Assembly: GCA_021776335.1 (NCBI GenBank)
Contig: JAJFGB010000010.1
Location: 212,409-276,408 of the forward strand
Direction: 5' to 3'
Source of the DNA: Hyphococcus sp.
Lineage (GTDB): Bacteria > Pseudomonadota > Alphaproteobacteria > Caulobacterales > Parvularculaceae
Length of the DNA stretch: 64,000 bases
Numbering within the stretch: position 1 is the stretch's first letter; the number at the start of each line of letters is the position of its first letter. Below, one piece after another: positions 9,607 to 19,594 of this stretch. The notes beneath the pieces were generated by a model. It ran no database searches. It was not told the DNA's origin and saw only the letters and a program-made list of their open reading frames with translations. The translations under genes and the position numbers were made by a program.

Positions 9607-12600
9607 TTCTCCTGGGTCTCCGACGAAAGCTCAGTATCGTTGTTCGTGGCGCCTTCGATATTCGTGCGCCCAGGCTGCATAAACCCGCGCAAAATACCAG
9701 GCGTCAACGCTGAAAGCGGGTTCACAAATACGGTCGGCGCGGCGGCGTCGCCGGTGACCGAATAAGAAAGCGCGACAATCCCTTCGCCTTTTTTTCCAAC
9801 GAGGATGTCGCCAATAATTGGCGCATTTCCGAGTACGGAATTCAACTGATAGATCGGCGCCACGGCGCCAACGAGGCTGATTTCACCCCCCGGTCCAAGC
9901 GCCATAGCGCCCTCGGCGGTGATACCGACCGACGGACCGGTGGCGCGCATTTTGTTGACTGATAACACTTTGTCAGCGAAATCGAATTCTCCATAGGCGT
10001 AATTCAAATTGATACCTTCGCCATTGAGAAGGTTTGTGAGGCCGTCAAGCGACCCCGCTGAAAATATACGCGCAAGCAGCGGCGCCTCGACAACCTGGAG
10101 GTCGCGCGCTTCCAGCAACCCGGAAAACCCCTTTTCACCAGCTGGCGGCAAATTGAACTGCAACGACCCATCACCACCGCTAACGGATGTCACGTCAAAC
10201 ACACCTGCCAGGAGATCGCCGATTGCGCCCGATCTCGCATTGATTACGCGTTGCGGCTCACCGTCGTCAGCGCCCGTGTGCGTCATCGATACAGTCAATG
10301 GCGCACCCGTCTTGTCAAAGGCGGAAAAATCAAGCGCCTGTAGTTGTTTGGCGTCACGCCGCAGATCCAGCGCCGCGCCACGATACTCAACGCGCCTACG
10401 CATCAACATGCGATCGACGCGAGCGCTAAGCGATATGCCATGGCCCCAGTCAAACGCTGCATCACTGCTGGTTGCACCAGACCCGCCGACAACCTGCTCG
10501 ACCATCGCAGCCCCGTTCAAGAAGTCGCCAATTGCTGTGAGGGCTAAAGCGCCAGACGCCTCGCGTACTGCTTTTATGGATAAATCGGCAGCATCAGCCA
10601 AATAAAACCGCGTCAGGTCCACAGATTGCAGACTGCCTCCCTGCGTGAATGCCAGTTTGCCGTCTATTTCAATGCCGCCACCGAGAATACTGAGTTTATC
10701 AATTGATATGGCGTCAGATGAGAAAGATATTTGAATGTCGCCGTCAGCAGGAATATCGGCAGGCTTGCGCCACCCAAGCGCGTCGACTGTCAGTGCTGCG
10801 CCCGAAAAATCTGCTTCGATGTTAAGCGTTTCAACAGCGCCGAGCTCGCCGGTGGCATGCGCTAAAAACGCGATCGGTCCGCGCAGCAATTGACGCGATG
10901 GAATGCCAAATAAATCACCCGTGGAAGAATCGATAACCCCAGCAACTGTTATTTTCGACGGGCCATCCTGGTCAAAAAATTTCTTGTTCCAGATAATATT
11001 GATTGGCGCATCGGCCAGTTGCGCATCGGCATTGACCGTCATGTCGCGTGCGCGCAGATCGATTGTCCCTTTTGCGTTAGACAGCTCTACATCGCCGACC
11101 AGGTCAGTGACGGACATATTTTCAAATGTTGCTGTCCCATTGTAGCGATATTCGTCGGCCGGCGCGTCGCGCTTGTTTGGCCGCATAATTTCCATTTTAA
11201 CGCGCGCGTCGCCGGTGAATTGTTCCGGTGAAAGTTGAGTCTTCGAAAGCAGCGCCAATGGTTCCTGATCAATGAGGCTGAGAAGAACTTCAGATTTCCC
11301 AACGGCGGTAAACCGAATATAGGTAGGCTGCCATTTCGGCATAAATTCCGGAAATTCGACTTCGCCATTACTGATTACTGCGTCGCCAACACGGGCGTGC
11401 GGGGCAATTAGAGAAAAACTATTGCCGCGCACTATGCCGCTGCCAGCCGCGTCGGTGAGCGGCGTCATCGCTTTAACGAAATAGGCGGTTACGTTTCTTA
11501 CATCAAAGGTCAGCGCCATCGCCTCATCGGGCATTCCCTCGCCTTCGCTTACGGCGCCGGGCGGCAAATCCATTGTGAAGCTAATATTCTCGATGGTCGC
11601 TGCTTCGACACGATCTTCAATCCAGTCGCGTGCGCCCATCGCAACACCAAACGGCCAGATCTTCATCAAACGATGTGGATCCATCGCGCCGCCCAGCCGC
11701 ATATCCGCGATAACGCCAGGCGACAGTTTTGCGCCGCCATCGCCGCCCTCTGGAAAGATAAACGCCAAACTGCCATTGGCGCTTACGTCAAGAAAATTAG
11801 ACTTTATGGAACTGAAACTGAGGCGCTTTTCCTCCACTTGATAACCGCCGATTAGCGCCAATCCGTCCACGGCAAGTGGCTCCGGCAACAAATCCGCTGC
11901 GGCGATCACAAGGTTTTGCGTATACAAGTCAAATACGACGCTCTCTGGCTCGCGAATATCGTCTCCAAATGAAACCGCCACCGACCCATTAATTTCGCCG
12001 CTGCTGCCGCCCGCATCGAACGCAAATCGGTCAATGGAAAACTCGTTCCGCTCTGGATCAAATTGCGTTTCCCACTCAAGAAACGCAATCGGCGCAGCGA
12101 GATCGCCCAAATTCAGCACGCCCTCACCAACGCGCGCAGAAAAGCTTGATCCCAAAACATCGCCGGCAGTTGAAAAGGAAATGACCGCTTTACCGGTCAC
12201 TGGCGCATCAAGAATATCAGCGCTTTTTCCATATAGTGTTGTCAGTATGTCCCCAATGGGAAAATTCGAGCCGTCAATGGCAACCGAAACGATACCGCTG
12301 TCATCAATATATTGAGCATTGGCACTCAAGGTCGCACGTGCGCCGCCTATATCGAGGGAACCGTCAAGCATACCGGCCAGACCGCCTTCGTCGCGCTTTA
12401 ACGCAATGTTGGCGGCCGGCGCAATCCAAGAGCGACCGGATACGCTGTCCACAAAAGTAATCTGCGCATTTGCAATGTCGGCGCTCTCAAATGCGCTTTT
12501 CAGAATTTGCCGGTCGAAGACCGGTGAAACAGCGGCAAAAAAAGAATGCCGCTGACGCTGAACCGGCGGCAGTTCTACATTCAGTTTCTCATTTCTCACG

Positions 12601-12986
12601 ATACGGAATTTTGCGCCCAGGGCGGTGATCGTTTTCGGGCCGGTTTTGCCAGAAAAGATGTCACCGAAATCGAACACAAATGACATATCAGCCGCACTCG
12701 CAGCTTCGTCGTCGGCGGCGTCCGATATTGCAAGGCCTGAAAGAGTAACAACGACTTCGCTACGCTTGTCGGTTCGACCAAGCGCGACGCCGCCTATCGT
12801 CACGGCGTAACCAACTGGCAGTTGACGTTCAATTGCGATTTCAGCGCTGGATTTGAAAACATTCAGCGACATCGGGCCGCTGTCCAGCCGCCAATACAGA
12901 AATGCCGTCGCGGCGCCAGCAACGCCGATCAGAATTGCTATGACCTCAAACAAGATGAGAGCTGTTTTCGCCGCGCGCTTGTTCAT
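9603..12986 (-). CDS. AsmA-like / DUF3971 envelope protein (YhdP-type)
   Basis: A 1127-residue protein with a single N-terminal membrane anchor (about residues 8-30), a DUF3971-like region and a C-terminal AsmA-like domain (segment [18 protein letters not shown]). The long periplasmic body is built of repeated beta-rich modules. Large AsmA-family proteins of this shape (YhdP, TamB and relatives) form bridge-like grooves thought to move phospholipids between inner and outer membrane. Family membership is clear; the transport role here is inferred. It is probably monocistronic, and its 3' end overlaps that of tyrS by 4 bp. Confidence 0.8.
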   Translation of the reverse strand: MNKRAAKTALILFEVIAILIGVAGAATAFLYWRLDSGPMSLNVFKSSAEIAIERQLPVGYAVTIGGVALGRTDKRSEVVVTLSGLAISDAADDEAASAADMSFVFDFGDIFSGKTGPKTITALGAKFRIVRNEKLNVELPPVQRQRHSFFAAVSPVFDRQILKSAFESADIANAQITFVDSVSGRSWIAPAANIALKRDEGGLAGMLDGSLDIGGARATLSANAQYIDDSGIVSVAIDGSNFPIGDILTTLYGKSADILDAPVTGKAVISFSTAGDVLGSSFSARVGEGVLNLGDLAAPIAFLEWETQFDPERNEFSIDRFAFDAGGSSGEINGSVAVSFGDDIREPESVVFDLYTQNLVIAAADLLPEPLAVDGLALIGGYQVEEKRLSFSSIKSNFLDVSANGSLAFIFPEGGDGGAKLSPGVIADMRLGGAMDPHRLMKIWPFGVAMGARDWIEDRVEAATIENISFTMDLPPGAVSEGEGMPDEAMALTFDVRNVTAYFVKAMTPLTDAAGSGIVRGNSFSLIAPHARVGDAVISNGEVEFPEFMPKWQPTYIRFTAVGKSEVLLSLIDQEPLALLSKTQLSPEQFTGDARVKMEIMRPNKRDAPADEYRYNGTATFENMSVTDLVGDVELSNAKGTIDLRARDMTVNADAQLADAPINIIWNKKFFDQDGPSKITVAGVIDSSTGDLFGIPSRQLLRGPIAFLAHATGELGAVETLNIEADFSGAALTVDALGWRKPADIPADGDIQISFSSDAISIDKLSILGGGIEIDGKLAFTQGGSLQSVDLTRFYLADAADLSIKAVREASGALALTAIGDFLNGAAMVEQVVGGSGATSSDAAFDWGHGISLSARVDRMLMRRRVEYRGAALDLRRDAKQLQALDFSAFDKTGAPLTVSMTHTGADDGEPQRVINARSGAIGDLLAGVFDVTSVSGGDGSLQFNLPPAGEKGFSGLLEARDLQVVEAPLLARIFSAGSLDGLTNLLNGEGINLNYAYGEFDFADKVLSVNKMRATGPSVGITAEGAMALGPGGEISLVGAVAPIYQLNSVLGNAPIIGDILVGKKGEGIVALSYSVTGDAAAPTVFVNPLSALTPGILRGFMQPGRTNIEGATNNDTELSSETQEN

Positions 12987-13245
12987 GCCGCCGCCAACCG
13001 CCGTATCTACCCAACTACCAATTAAACGCCCCCGCCCCGGCAGACGCTCACAACTCTACGGGTACCGATCATTCGCCTCCGCCGCAAGGGAAGATTGAAA
13101 AACCGAGCCGAACTGGCGGCCTGAGACCGAATTCCTTCTCTACCCGCCACACCTATCACGCGCATTTCAACACTACCTAACTAGCCATCGGCAAATTGCG
13201 CGATAGAGTGCGCCGCGTTTATCGGAAAAAGGTTAGGAAAAGATC

Positions 13246-13716
13246 ATGGCGACAAAAGGTGAGCCTGGCTCGAAGGCGCCAGCCTTTTCGCTCGAAATGG
13301 ATGATGGGGAGCGCCTTAGCCTGAAGGACCTGAGGGGCAAAAAGGTCGTTCTGTATTTCTATCCCAAAGACGATACACCCGGCTGCACCAAGGAAGCGGT
13401 AGCTTTTTCCGGCGATCTGGCAAAGTTCAACCGGGCCGGCGCGATCATTCTCGGCGTTTCCAAAGACGGCGCCGCCAAGCACCAGAAATTCAAAAAAAAG
13501 CACAATCTGAAAATCCGACTTGGCGCCGACGAGGACGGCAAAGTCGTAGAAAAATACGGCGTCTGGGTCGAAAAAAACATGTATGGTCGGAAATATATGG
13601 GCATTGAGCGGGCGACCTTTCTCATCGATGAAAAAGGGGTCCTCCGGCAGGTTTGGCGCAAGGTGAAAGTGGCCGGACACGCCGCCGATGTACTCGAGGC
13701 AGTGAAATCCCTTTGA
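13246..13716 (+). CDS. bcp: Thioredoxin-dependent thiol peroxidase (Bcp/PrxQ)
   Basis: A 156-residue peroxiredoxin that reduces H2O2 and organic hydroperoxides. The peroxidatic cysteine is Cys47 in DDTPGCTKEA. The resolving cysteine five residues later (C50 in E. coli Bcp) is replaced by Val52, so this is a 1-Cys variant that must be reduced through an external thiol or another cysteine pair. A ribosome site (AGGAAAAG) precedes the ATG. The stop codon overlaps the TTG start of the next gene (TTGA), implying translational coupling with the DUF455 protein. Confidence 0.93.
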   Translation: MATKGEPGSKAPAFSLEMDDGERLSLKDLRGKKVVLYFYPKDDTPGCTKEAVAFSGDLAKFNRAGAIILGVSKDGAAKHQKFKKKHNLKIRLGADEDGKVVEKYGVWVEKNMYGRKYMGIERATFLIDEKGVLRQVWRKVKVAGHAADVLEAVKSL

Positions 13717-14528
13717 GCGCGCGCGTTGACACGTTGCTGGAGGCCGCATTCCAGGTCCTTGAGGCCAGCGAACCCTGGGAAAAAACAGCTGCAGCGCAAA
13801 ATGCCGTCACCTTGCTCACGACAGAGGCGCCACTCGGCCAAATCGAGGAATATGCGGCGCCGGACCAGCCGGGGCGGCCTCAGCGCCCGACGCTCGTGCC
13901 CCCGACAGATGTGCCGCGGCGGCGGCTCAGCTCGATAGAAGGCAGAGCCGCACTTCTTCACGCCATCAGCCATATCGAGTTCAATGCGATCAATCTGGCT
14001 TTCGATATGGCCCTCCGGTTCGCTGGCGCGGTCGACACCCTGGGGCTCGACACAAGGAGCTTCGTTGCTGACTGGATCACGGTGGGATCAGAGGAAGCGC
14101 GCCATTTTGACTTGATCAGAGGTCGCCTCGAAGCGCTGGGGCGCGAATATGGTGACTTCCCCGCTCATGAGGGCCTCTGGGAAGCAGCGCACAAAACCCG
14201 TCACAGCCTCGCTGCGCGCCTAGTCGGTGCGCCACTCATTTTGGAGGCGAGAGGACTTGACGTCACGCCGGGGATGATCAAAAGGCTCATCGGAGCGGGC
14301 GACCACGAGAGCGCCGCTGCGCTGCAAATTATCTATGACGACGAGATAGGCCATGTAGCCTGTGGAAAACGCTGGTTTCACGAAGTTTGCAATGGTCAGA
14401 GAGTGGACCCTGAAGAGACATTTCTCATGCTTAAGGAAAGATATTTCCCCGGCGTGCTAAAACCGCCCTTTAACCATGAAGCGCGACGCATGGCGGGTTT
14501 GCCAAGGCTGTATTATGAACCAAATTGA
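13713..14528 (+). CDS. DUF455 ferritin-like domain protein
   Basis: About 271 residues from the TTG at 13713, which overlaps the bcp stop as TTGA; the frame is open further upstream but only inside bcp. Helical segments carry ferritin-like metal-ligand patterns: HISHIEFNAINLA, GSEEARHFDLI and DDEIGHVACG, matching the E-x6-Y/ExxH arrangement of diiron or dimanganese four-helix bundles. DUF455 is related to MiaE-like proteins, but no reaction is established. Coupling to a peroxiredoxin suggests a role in iron or peroxide handling; this is inference. Confidence 0.82.
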   Translation: MSARVDTLLEAAFQVLEASEPWEKTAAAQNAVTLLTTEAPLGQIEEYAAPDQPGRPQRPTLVPPTDVPRRRLSSIEGRAALLHAISHIEFNAINLAFDMALRFAGAVDTLGLDTRSFVADWITVGSEEARHFDLIRGRLEALGREYGDFPAHEGLWEAAHKTRHSLAARLVGAPLILEARGLDVTPGMIKRLIGAGDHESAAALQIIYDDEIGHVACGKRWFHEVCNGQRVDPEETFLMLKERYFPGVLKPPFNHEARRMAGLPRLYYEPN

Positions 14529-14682
14529 AACAAATAACGCCCTAGGGTCGAATGATGTCTTTGGAATGTCAGAAAATGGCGTTACACCATCACATAATTG
14601 TTGCGTAATGAGCGAATTTGGGCTGCAATATATTAAGGGGTGGCGGCGCATAAATGTCGTGTGTTCAAGGGGCGTTTGTTAG

Positions 14683-15999
14683 ATGAGCCGTCGTTCCGGC
14701 AAATTAAGGCGCGTACTCAGTCGTTTCTTTAAAGAACGGCAGATTTACCACCGCAGCGACGGTGTTGTTCACTTCATTTCAATGTCCTCGAAAACCCAGA
14801 TCGCCCTTTCCATCGTGATTGGCGCGGCTCTTCTATGGGTTGCCTATTCATCGGTTAACGTTGTTTTCAAAGAACAAATCATTGTCGCGAAGGAACGCGA
14901 CAGCCGGATCATGGAAACCACCTATTCCAAACGGCTCCATGACGCGCAGCGCGCCTATGACGACGTCAGTTCGTTGAACCAGATCATCCAGCAGAATTTC
15001 GATGAAACGATGGTCGATATCTCGACCCGCCATCAGATGCTCCGCAACATGGTCGAGCGCAAATCCACGATTGATCAGGGCTTAGATGCGCTTGCTGCCG
15101 GACTGGCTGAGGCTGGCGACCCGAACGGCCAAAAGCCGACCAATGGCAATCGCGTGATGGTCGATATCGCGCCGGGCGAGCCAACGCCACGCCAATCCCG
15201 GTTGTCGGTCATTCGCAAAGCGGCTGAATCGATGCCGCAAGATCCAGCGGGTTCAGAATCTGGCGGCACATCTGGCGGCGCCATCGACCTCATGGAAAAA
15301 GCTGAAACTGATCTCTTTGTCGAGCAAATGCTGCTGTTGGCCGCTGTTGAAGAAAAAGCCAACGCCGAGCGCAACCACCTAAAGCTGGTCCTCACCAGCA
15401 CCGGCGCGCCGGTTGACGCCCTTTTGACGCCAGCCAAGATCTCAAATCTGGTCCTCGCCCAAGGCGGCCCATTCATCGACGCTGCCAATATGAGCGGCAC
15501 GTCATCGGAGTTTTTTCATCACGCCAACCGTACCGCCGCAGCGGTTGACGAACTGGAAGCCATGCATGCGGTGATCAAATACGTACCGCTGTCGTCGCCA
15601 TTGACCGTCAGCCGCCGCTTCACGAGCGGATACGGCGTGCGCCGCGACCCGATCAATGGCCGCCATTCCAGCCATCACGGCATCGACTTTGCGGCGCCAT
15701 GGGCGTCCCCGGTGACAGCGACCGCGGCCGGCGTCGTAAAATTAGCCGGCAATCGAGGCGGAGGATTTGGGCGCATGGTCGAAATTGACCATGGAAACGG
15801 TTTCATCACGCGCTATGCGCATATGAGCCGAATTTCAGTTAAGGCGGGACAGAAGGTAAATCTTCACGATAAAGTGGGAGAACTGGGCAACAGCGGCCGA
15901 TCAACGGGTCCTCATGTCCACTATGAGATCCTCTTCAGGGGAAAGCCCCTTAATCCGCGTCGGTTCATTGAGGCAGGTAGATATGTTTTCGAAAGCTAA
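14683..15999 (+). CDS. M23 peptidoglycan endopeptidase with N-terminal DUF5930-like region
   Basis: A 438-residue inner-membrane anchored LytM-type protein. It has a short basic cytoplasmic tail, one transmembrane helix near residues 47-68, a coiled-coil or linker region to about 300 and a C-terminal M23 domain. The zinc ligands are all present: His331 and Asp335 (HHGIDFAAP) and the HxH pair His411/His413 (HVHYEI), so it should be an active endopeptidase cutting peptide cross-links. A 17-bp overlap joins it to the bactofilin gene. In Hyphomonas neptunium an M23 enzyme of this architecture (LmdC) is encoded with bactofilin BacA and acts with it in stalk and bud shaping; this looks like the same pair. 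Confidence 0.88.
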   Translation: MSRRSGKLRRVLSRFFKERQIYHRSDGVVHFISMSSKTQIALSIVIGAALLWVAYSSVNVVFKEQIIVAKERDSRIMETTYSKRLHDAQRAYDDVSSLNQIIQQNFDETMVDISTRHQMLRNMVERKSTIDQGLDALAAGLAEAGDPNGQKPTNGNRVMVDIAPGEPTPRQSRLSVIRKAAESMPQDPAGSESGGTSGGAIDLMEKAETDLFVEQMLLLAAVEEKANAERNHLKLVLTSTGAPVDALLTPAKISNLVLAQGGPFIDAANMSGTSSEFFHHANRTAAAVDELEAMHAVIKYVPLSSPLTVSRRFTSGYGVRRDPINGRHSSHHGIDFAAPWASPVTATAAGVVKLAGNRGGGFGRMVEIDHGNGFITRYAHMSRISVKAGQKVNLHDKVGELGNSGRSTGPHVHYEILFRGKPLNPRRFIEAGRYVFES

Positions 16000-16600
16000 A
16001 TCCAACAGCAAGTCAGATGACACAAAAAAACAGAGTGGCGCTCAGCATGAGACGCCTGCCGCGCAATCCAAAGCGCAACAACAACAATCCAACAAAAGGG
16101 CGAATTCAATGAAGTCTGCCGGCGTTCCATCGATTATTTCCACTGATGTTGTAATGCGCGGCAACATTAATTCAGCCGGCGAAATCCAGTTCGATGGATC
16201 GCTCGAAGGCGACATCAAGGCAGGCTCGCTGATTATCGGCGAAAAAGCTGCCGTCAAAGGCGAGGTTGTCTGCGAAACCGTGACGGTGCGCGGCCGCGTC
16301 GAAGGCGGCATTCGCGCCAAGTCAGTTTCTCTAGCCGCAACATCTCAAATTCTCGGTGATATTCTACACAGCTCACTCTCTGTAGAAACCGGTGCGCATT
16401 TCGAAGGAAATTGTCGGCACTCCGATGATCCTCTTTCCGATTCATCGGCCAAAGATTTTCGCCGGTCGCGCCCGTCTTCTCCGAATGCTGGCGCCCGCCC
16501 AACTGGCGCCGCCAGCGACGAAGGCTTGAACGGCGACCATGGATCGACAAAGAAAGACGCGCCTTCATTCTTAAGCCAGGGTCGCTCACCCCTGCGCTAA
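15983..16600 (+). CDS. bacA: Bactofilin (polymer-forming cytoskeletal protein)
   Basis: 205 residues from the ATG at 15983, which overlaps the end of the M23 gene. The open frame reaches 15914, but only as a shadow of that gene. A basic, Gln-rich disordered N-terminus precedes the bactofilin beta-helix core (about residues 43-130: DVVMRGNINSAGEIQFDG, GDIKAGSLIIG, VEGGIRAKSV), and a Ser/Pro-rich tail follows. Bactofilins polymerise without nucleotide and recruit cell-wall enzymes. The partner here is very probably the M23 endopeptidase encoded just upstream. A strong terminator follows 24 bp after the stop. Confidence 0.93.
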   Translation: MFSKAKSNSKSDDTKKQSGAQHETPAAQSKAQQQQSNKRANSMKSAGVPSIISTDVVMRGNINSAGEIQFDGSLEGDIKAGSLIIGEKAAVKGEVVCETVTVRGRVEGGIRAKSVSLAATSQILGDILHSSLSVETGAHFEGNCRHSDDPLSDSSAKDFRRSRPSSPNAGARPTGAASDEGLNGDHGSTKKDAPSFLSQGRSPLR

Positions 16601-16623
16601 AGCGCGTTGATATGATGATCGAT

Positions 16624-16657
16624 AAAAAAAGGCCGCGCATTTTGCGCGGCCTTTTTA
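16624..16657. terminator. Bidirectional intrinsic terminator
   Basis: A 9-bp GC-rich stem (GGCCGCGCA / TGCGCGGCC) with a 3-base loop is flanked by A-run and T-run. It serves bacA on the + strand and the small membrane protein gene on the - strand. Confidence 0.9.
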
Positions 16658-16676
16658 TTCCACATGCTGAAAGGCT

Positions 16677-17156
16677 CTAGCGACCACGCATCCCGGAAAG
16701 GCCAGAGATCGTCGTCAGCAATCCGAAGCCGGCAGCAAGATAGGCGCCCCACTGAACGCCCGCTAATCCTGCGTCCGTATTCATCATCGTCAGCATGAAA
16801 AAGCCCATACCGCCCAGTCCGGCAAGCCCCGCAGCGATGGTCGCCACACTCGTCAGTCGACCAACAAAAGGGATCAATCCGACAATGCCAGCCGCAGCGG
16901 CCGCAACCGCAAGCAACGCCGCCCACGTTATAGCGCTACCAGCCTTGGTTGAATCGTCGATTTGACCGTCTGAAGCACAGTCTTCACCGATCGGCGTCTT
17001 CATTTCCCGCAAACACTCAACTGCGTTGCCAATGAAATAGTCGCCCGTCACAACAGAAATGCTCTCTCCCCGCACCGAGTCCGTCGTCTCAACCGAAAAC
17101 ATCGGCCCAAAATAGATTGCCGCAACAAAAGCCAGCGGCAGCAAGATTCGGATCAT
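16677..17156 (-). CDS. Small membrane protein of unknown function
   Basis: 159 residues, not recognised. A first hydrophobic segment (residues 1-20) could be a signal anchor. Next comes a polar loop of about 50 residues with two cysteines (AVECLRE, EDCASD), and then three Ala/Gly-rich transmembrane helices between about 75 and 155. The loop placement suggests an extracytoplasmic disulfide. It stands alone, ends at the shared terminator with bacA, and has a near-consensus CtrA site (TTTA-N7-TTAA, one mismatch) about 40-54 bp upstream of its start. No function can be given. Confidence 0.6.
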   Translation of the reverse strand: MIRILLPLAFVAAIYFGPMFSVETTDSVRGESISVVTGDYFIGNAVECLREMKTPIGEDCASDGQIDDSTKAGSAITWAALLAVAAAAAGIVGLIPFVGRLTSVATIAAGLAGLGGMGFFMLTMMNTDAGLAGVQWGAYLAAGFGLLTTISGLSGMRGR

Positions 17157-17411
17157 AAGATCCCCCCGTATTTTCCCTACTACAGAAGACGTCAGTTTAC
17201 CCTTTGTTAAGGATCAAGCCAACCCGCCAGGAATCGCCAAAATCAATAGGGTTGCGGCGATTGGACAAGCCAAACAGCTGAACTGGCAGGCAAGAAAATC
17301 ACCGATGATCAATTTTCGGCGTGTAGTCATGCCGGGTGCTGGAGCCTATAGGCGCATACGGGCTATATATCTTAGCTCTACGCCCCACATCCAACTGAGC
17401 ACAAAACGAAA

Positions 17412-18398
17412 ATGACCAATAAATCGACATTCAAAATGGCCGCCATTCAGGCCGCTCCCGTACTTTTTGACAAATCAGCCTCAACACAAAAAGCCTGCGA
17501 TCTTATCGCGGCTGCCGGCGCCAAAGGCGCGGACATCGCGGCATTTGGTGAAAGCTGGCTTCCCGGATATCCGTTTTGGGTGGACGGCCCGGTCATCGAT
17601 CTCACCTGGGAAGCGAGCGCCGTATATCTTGAAAACGCTATCGACATTCCGGGGCCGGAAACGCAAGCGCTTTGTAAAGCGGCAGAGGCAGCAGGTGTTG
17701 ATGTTGTGATTGGCGTTGCGGAAAAAGACCTTTTCACACAAGGAACCGCATACTGCACCGCGCTAACAATCGGTCGTGAAGGCGTCATTCTCAATCGTCA
17801 TCGCAAGTTGAAACCGACCCATGCCGAAAGAATTATCTGGGGCGATGGCGACGCTGCAGGTCTCACGACAAGCAAGCGCGACTACGCCCGCATCAGTGCA
17901 CTCAATTGCTGGGAACATCAAATGATGCTGCCGGGCTATGCGCTTGCTGCACAAGGAACGCAAATTCATGCGGCGCTTTGGCCGGGTTGGGAAAAATCTC
18001 CGCGGGCCGGAGAATATTGCTGGGCGCGACAACATTTATTGTCGCGCGCCTTTGCCAGTCAGGCCGGCGCTTATGTAATTTGCGCTGCAGGCTTGCGGCT
18101 TGAAAAGGATATTCCCGAACGTTGGCGTCCTCTAGGCATCTGGGAGCACACCGGCCATTCAGCGATTATCGATCCGCGGGGAGAAATTATCGCTGTCGCA
18201 GAAAGCGGGGAAGAAATTCTGATCGCAGAAGGCTCGCTTGATATTGTCCGGGCCGCAAAGGCCGCCTGCGATATTGCCGGGCATTATTCACGGCCTGATA
18301 TCTTTGAATTGATAATCGACGCGTCGCCGGCGCCGCCGCGCGTACAATTGATCGCAGAATCCGAAGATGCGGAAGATGATCTGGAGCTTGAAGACTAA
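17412..18398 (+). CDS. Nitrilase-family carbon-nitrogen hydrolase
   Basis: 328 residues with the catalytic triad Glu47 (GESWLPGYPFW), Lys132 (HRKLKPTHAER) and Cys166 (NCWEH). The motifs KLKPTHAERIIWGDGD and NCWEH place it with true nitrilases (R-CN to acid and ammonia) or cyanide hydratases rather than omega-amidases or N-carbamoylases; numbering is nearly the same as in the Rhodococcus J1 enzyme. Substrate is unknown. It is on its own, converging with the exopolysaccharide operon with 2 bp between stop codons. Confidence 0.9.
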   Translation: MTNKSTFKMAAIQAAPVLFDKSASTQKACDLIAAAGAKGADIAAFGESWLPGYPFWVDGPVIDLTWEASAVYLENAIDIPGPETQALCKAAEAAGVDVVIGVAEKDLFTQGTAYCTALTIGREGVILNRHRKLKPTHAERIIWGDGDAAGLTTSKRDYARISALNCWEHQMMLPGYALAAQGTQIHAALWPGWEKSPRAGEYCWARQHLLSRAFASQAGAYVICAAGLRLEKDIPERWRPLGIWEHTGHSAIIDPRGEIIAVAESGEEILIAEGSLDIVRAAKAACDIAGHYSRPDIFELIIDASPAPPRVQLIAESEDAEDDLELED

Positions 18399-18400
18399 CC

Positions 18401-19594
18401 TTAGAGCCCATCAAGGGCTGTATCGAAGCGCTCAAGACTAATGCCCCAGTCATAACTACCCATGGCGGCGCGGGCGGCGGCGCCAACTTGGCGGCAGCGC
18501 TCCGGCCGCTCCAGCAAATTGATAATTTCCATTGCCATCTCGTCTGCATTTTGCGCGACACAGATGGCGCCGTCATCGCACGCAATGCTTGATGCGACTG
18601 CAGGTGTTGCAACAACGGGTTTTGCCATTGCCATGGCTTCCAGTACCTTATTTTGAATCCCCCGCGCAACGCGCATCGGCGCAACAATAACTTTTGCGTG
18701 GGTGAGCCATGGGCGCACATCGTCAACACGCCCCGTAACGCTGACCCCGTTGAAGCCGTGAAGCGCTTTAATTTTGCCCACAGGATTGGCGCCGACAATT
18801 GCAAAGCGCGTCCTTGGTACAGCAGCGCGAACTTTTGGCCAGCTCTCATTTATAAATTCAAGAACTGCATCAACATTAGCGCGATAATCCATGGCGCCGA
18901 CAAAGGCGACATCGCAAGGTGTTTTGAAGGGCTCAACCGCAAGCGCCGGGTCAAAGTAGTCACTATCAACACCATTAGACCACCAGCCCACATGATTTCG
19001 ACAGTCTGGACGCCGGTTGAATAAGGCGGCCTCCTGGTCCGTGATCGCAAAACTCACATCGGCCCAGTTGACGATCTGCGTTTCTGCGCGCGCCAGCGCA
19101 TCAGCTTCACGCGTGTATAGCCAACCCAGCATCCCGCTCGTTTCCGCCGCATATTGCCGCCATTTTTCAGAATCTGCATCACAAAAATCGACAATGCGTT
19201 TGCGGCCCGCAACCCGTGCGGCGACATACGGCGCCATGGATGACGAAAACACCATCTCTGCCGCCAGTGGCAGCGTGCGAAGTTGGTTGACCGCTGCAAG
19301 CATCTTCCTGTTGTGGTAATAGCTAAATGTCAGCGGATCGCCCGACGTTAGCGACCGCAGGCTTTTGACGCGCGCGAAACTTGGGCGTAGCCGAACAAAG
19401 GTCGAAGACGCACACAAACTACCGATATAGTCCATATGGCGGAGATCGCGCTGATCATCGACAAAACACGCCAAATGAACACTGAATCGCTCGGTCAGGT
19501 GCTTGAGCAAGCGCCATGATCGAATTTTATCTCCCTTGTCCGGTGGATAGGGGATGCGGTGCGCAAGGAACAATATTTCGGGTTTCGCGATCAC
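18401..19594 (-). CDS. XrtA/PEP-CTERM-associated glycosyltransferase (TIGR03087-like)
   Basis: A GT4-type glycosyltransferase, about 397 residues. The frame is open to 19657, but the GTG at 19594 overlaps the FemAB stop as GTGA and removes an implausible leader; the conserved sequence begins directly after it (ILFLAHRIPYPPDKGDKIRSW, an unmistakable feature of this subfamily). Donor-site residues lie in VAFVGAMDYRANVDAV and the C-terminal GIQNKVLEAMAMAKPVVAT (E-x7-E region). It transfers an unknown sugar during exopolysaccharide assembly. It is the last gene of the operon; in many XrtA loci the exosortase gene comes next, but here the operon ends. Confidence 0.87.
   Translation of the reverse strand: MIAKPEILFLAHRIPYPPDKGDKIRSWRLLKHLTERFSVHLACFVDDQRDLRHMDYIGSLCASSTFVRLRPSFARVKSLRSLTSGDPLTFSYYHNRKMLAAVNQLRTLPLAAEMVFSSSMAPYVAARVAGRKRIVDFCDADSEKWRQYAAETSGMLGWLYTREADALARAETQIVNWADVSFAITDQEAALFNRRPDCRNHVGWWSNGVDSDYFDPALAVEPFKTPCDVAFVGAMDYRANVDAVLEFINESWPKVRAAVPRTRFAIVGANPVGKIKALHGFNGVSVTGRVDDVRPWLTHAKVIVAPMRVARGIQNKVLEAMAMAKPVVATPAVASSIACDDGAICVAQNADEMAMEIINLLERPERCRQVGAAARAAMGSYDWGISLERFDTALDGL

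Noticed and set aside
14476..14682. 68-residue open frame before the M23 gene
   Set aside because: Starts inside the DUF455 gene in another frame and shows no protein-like pattern.
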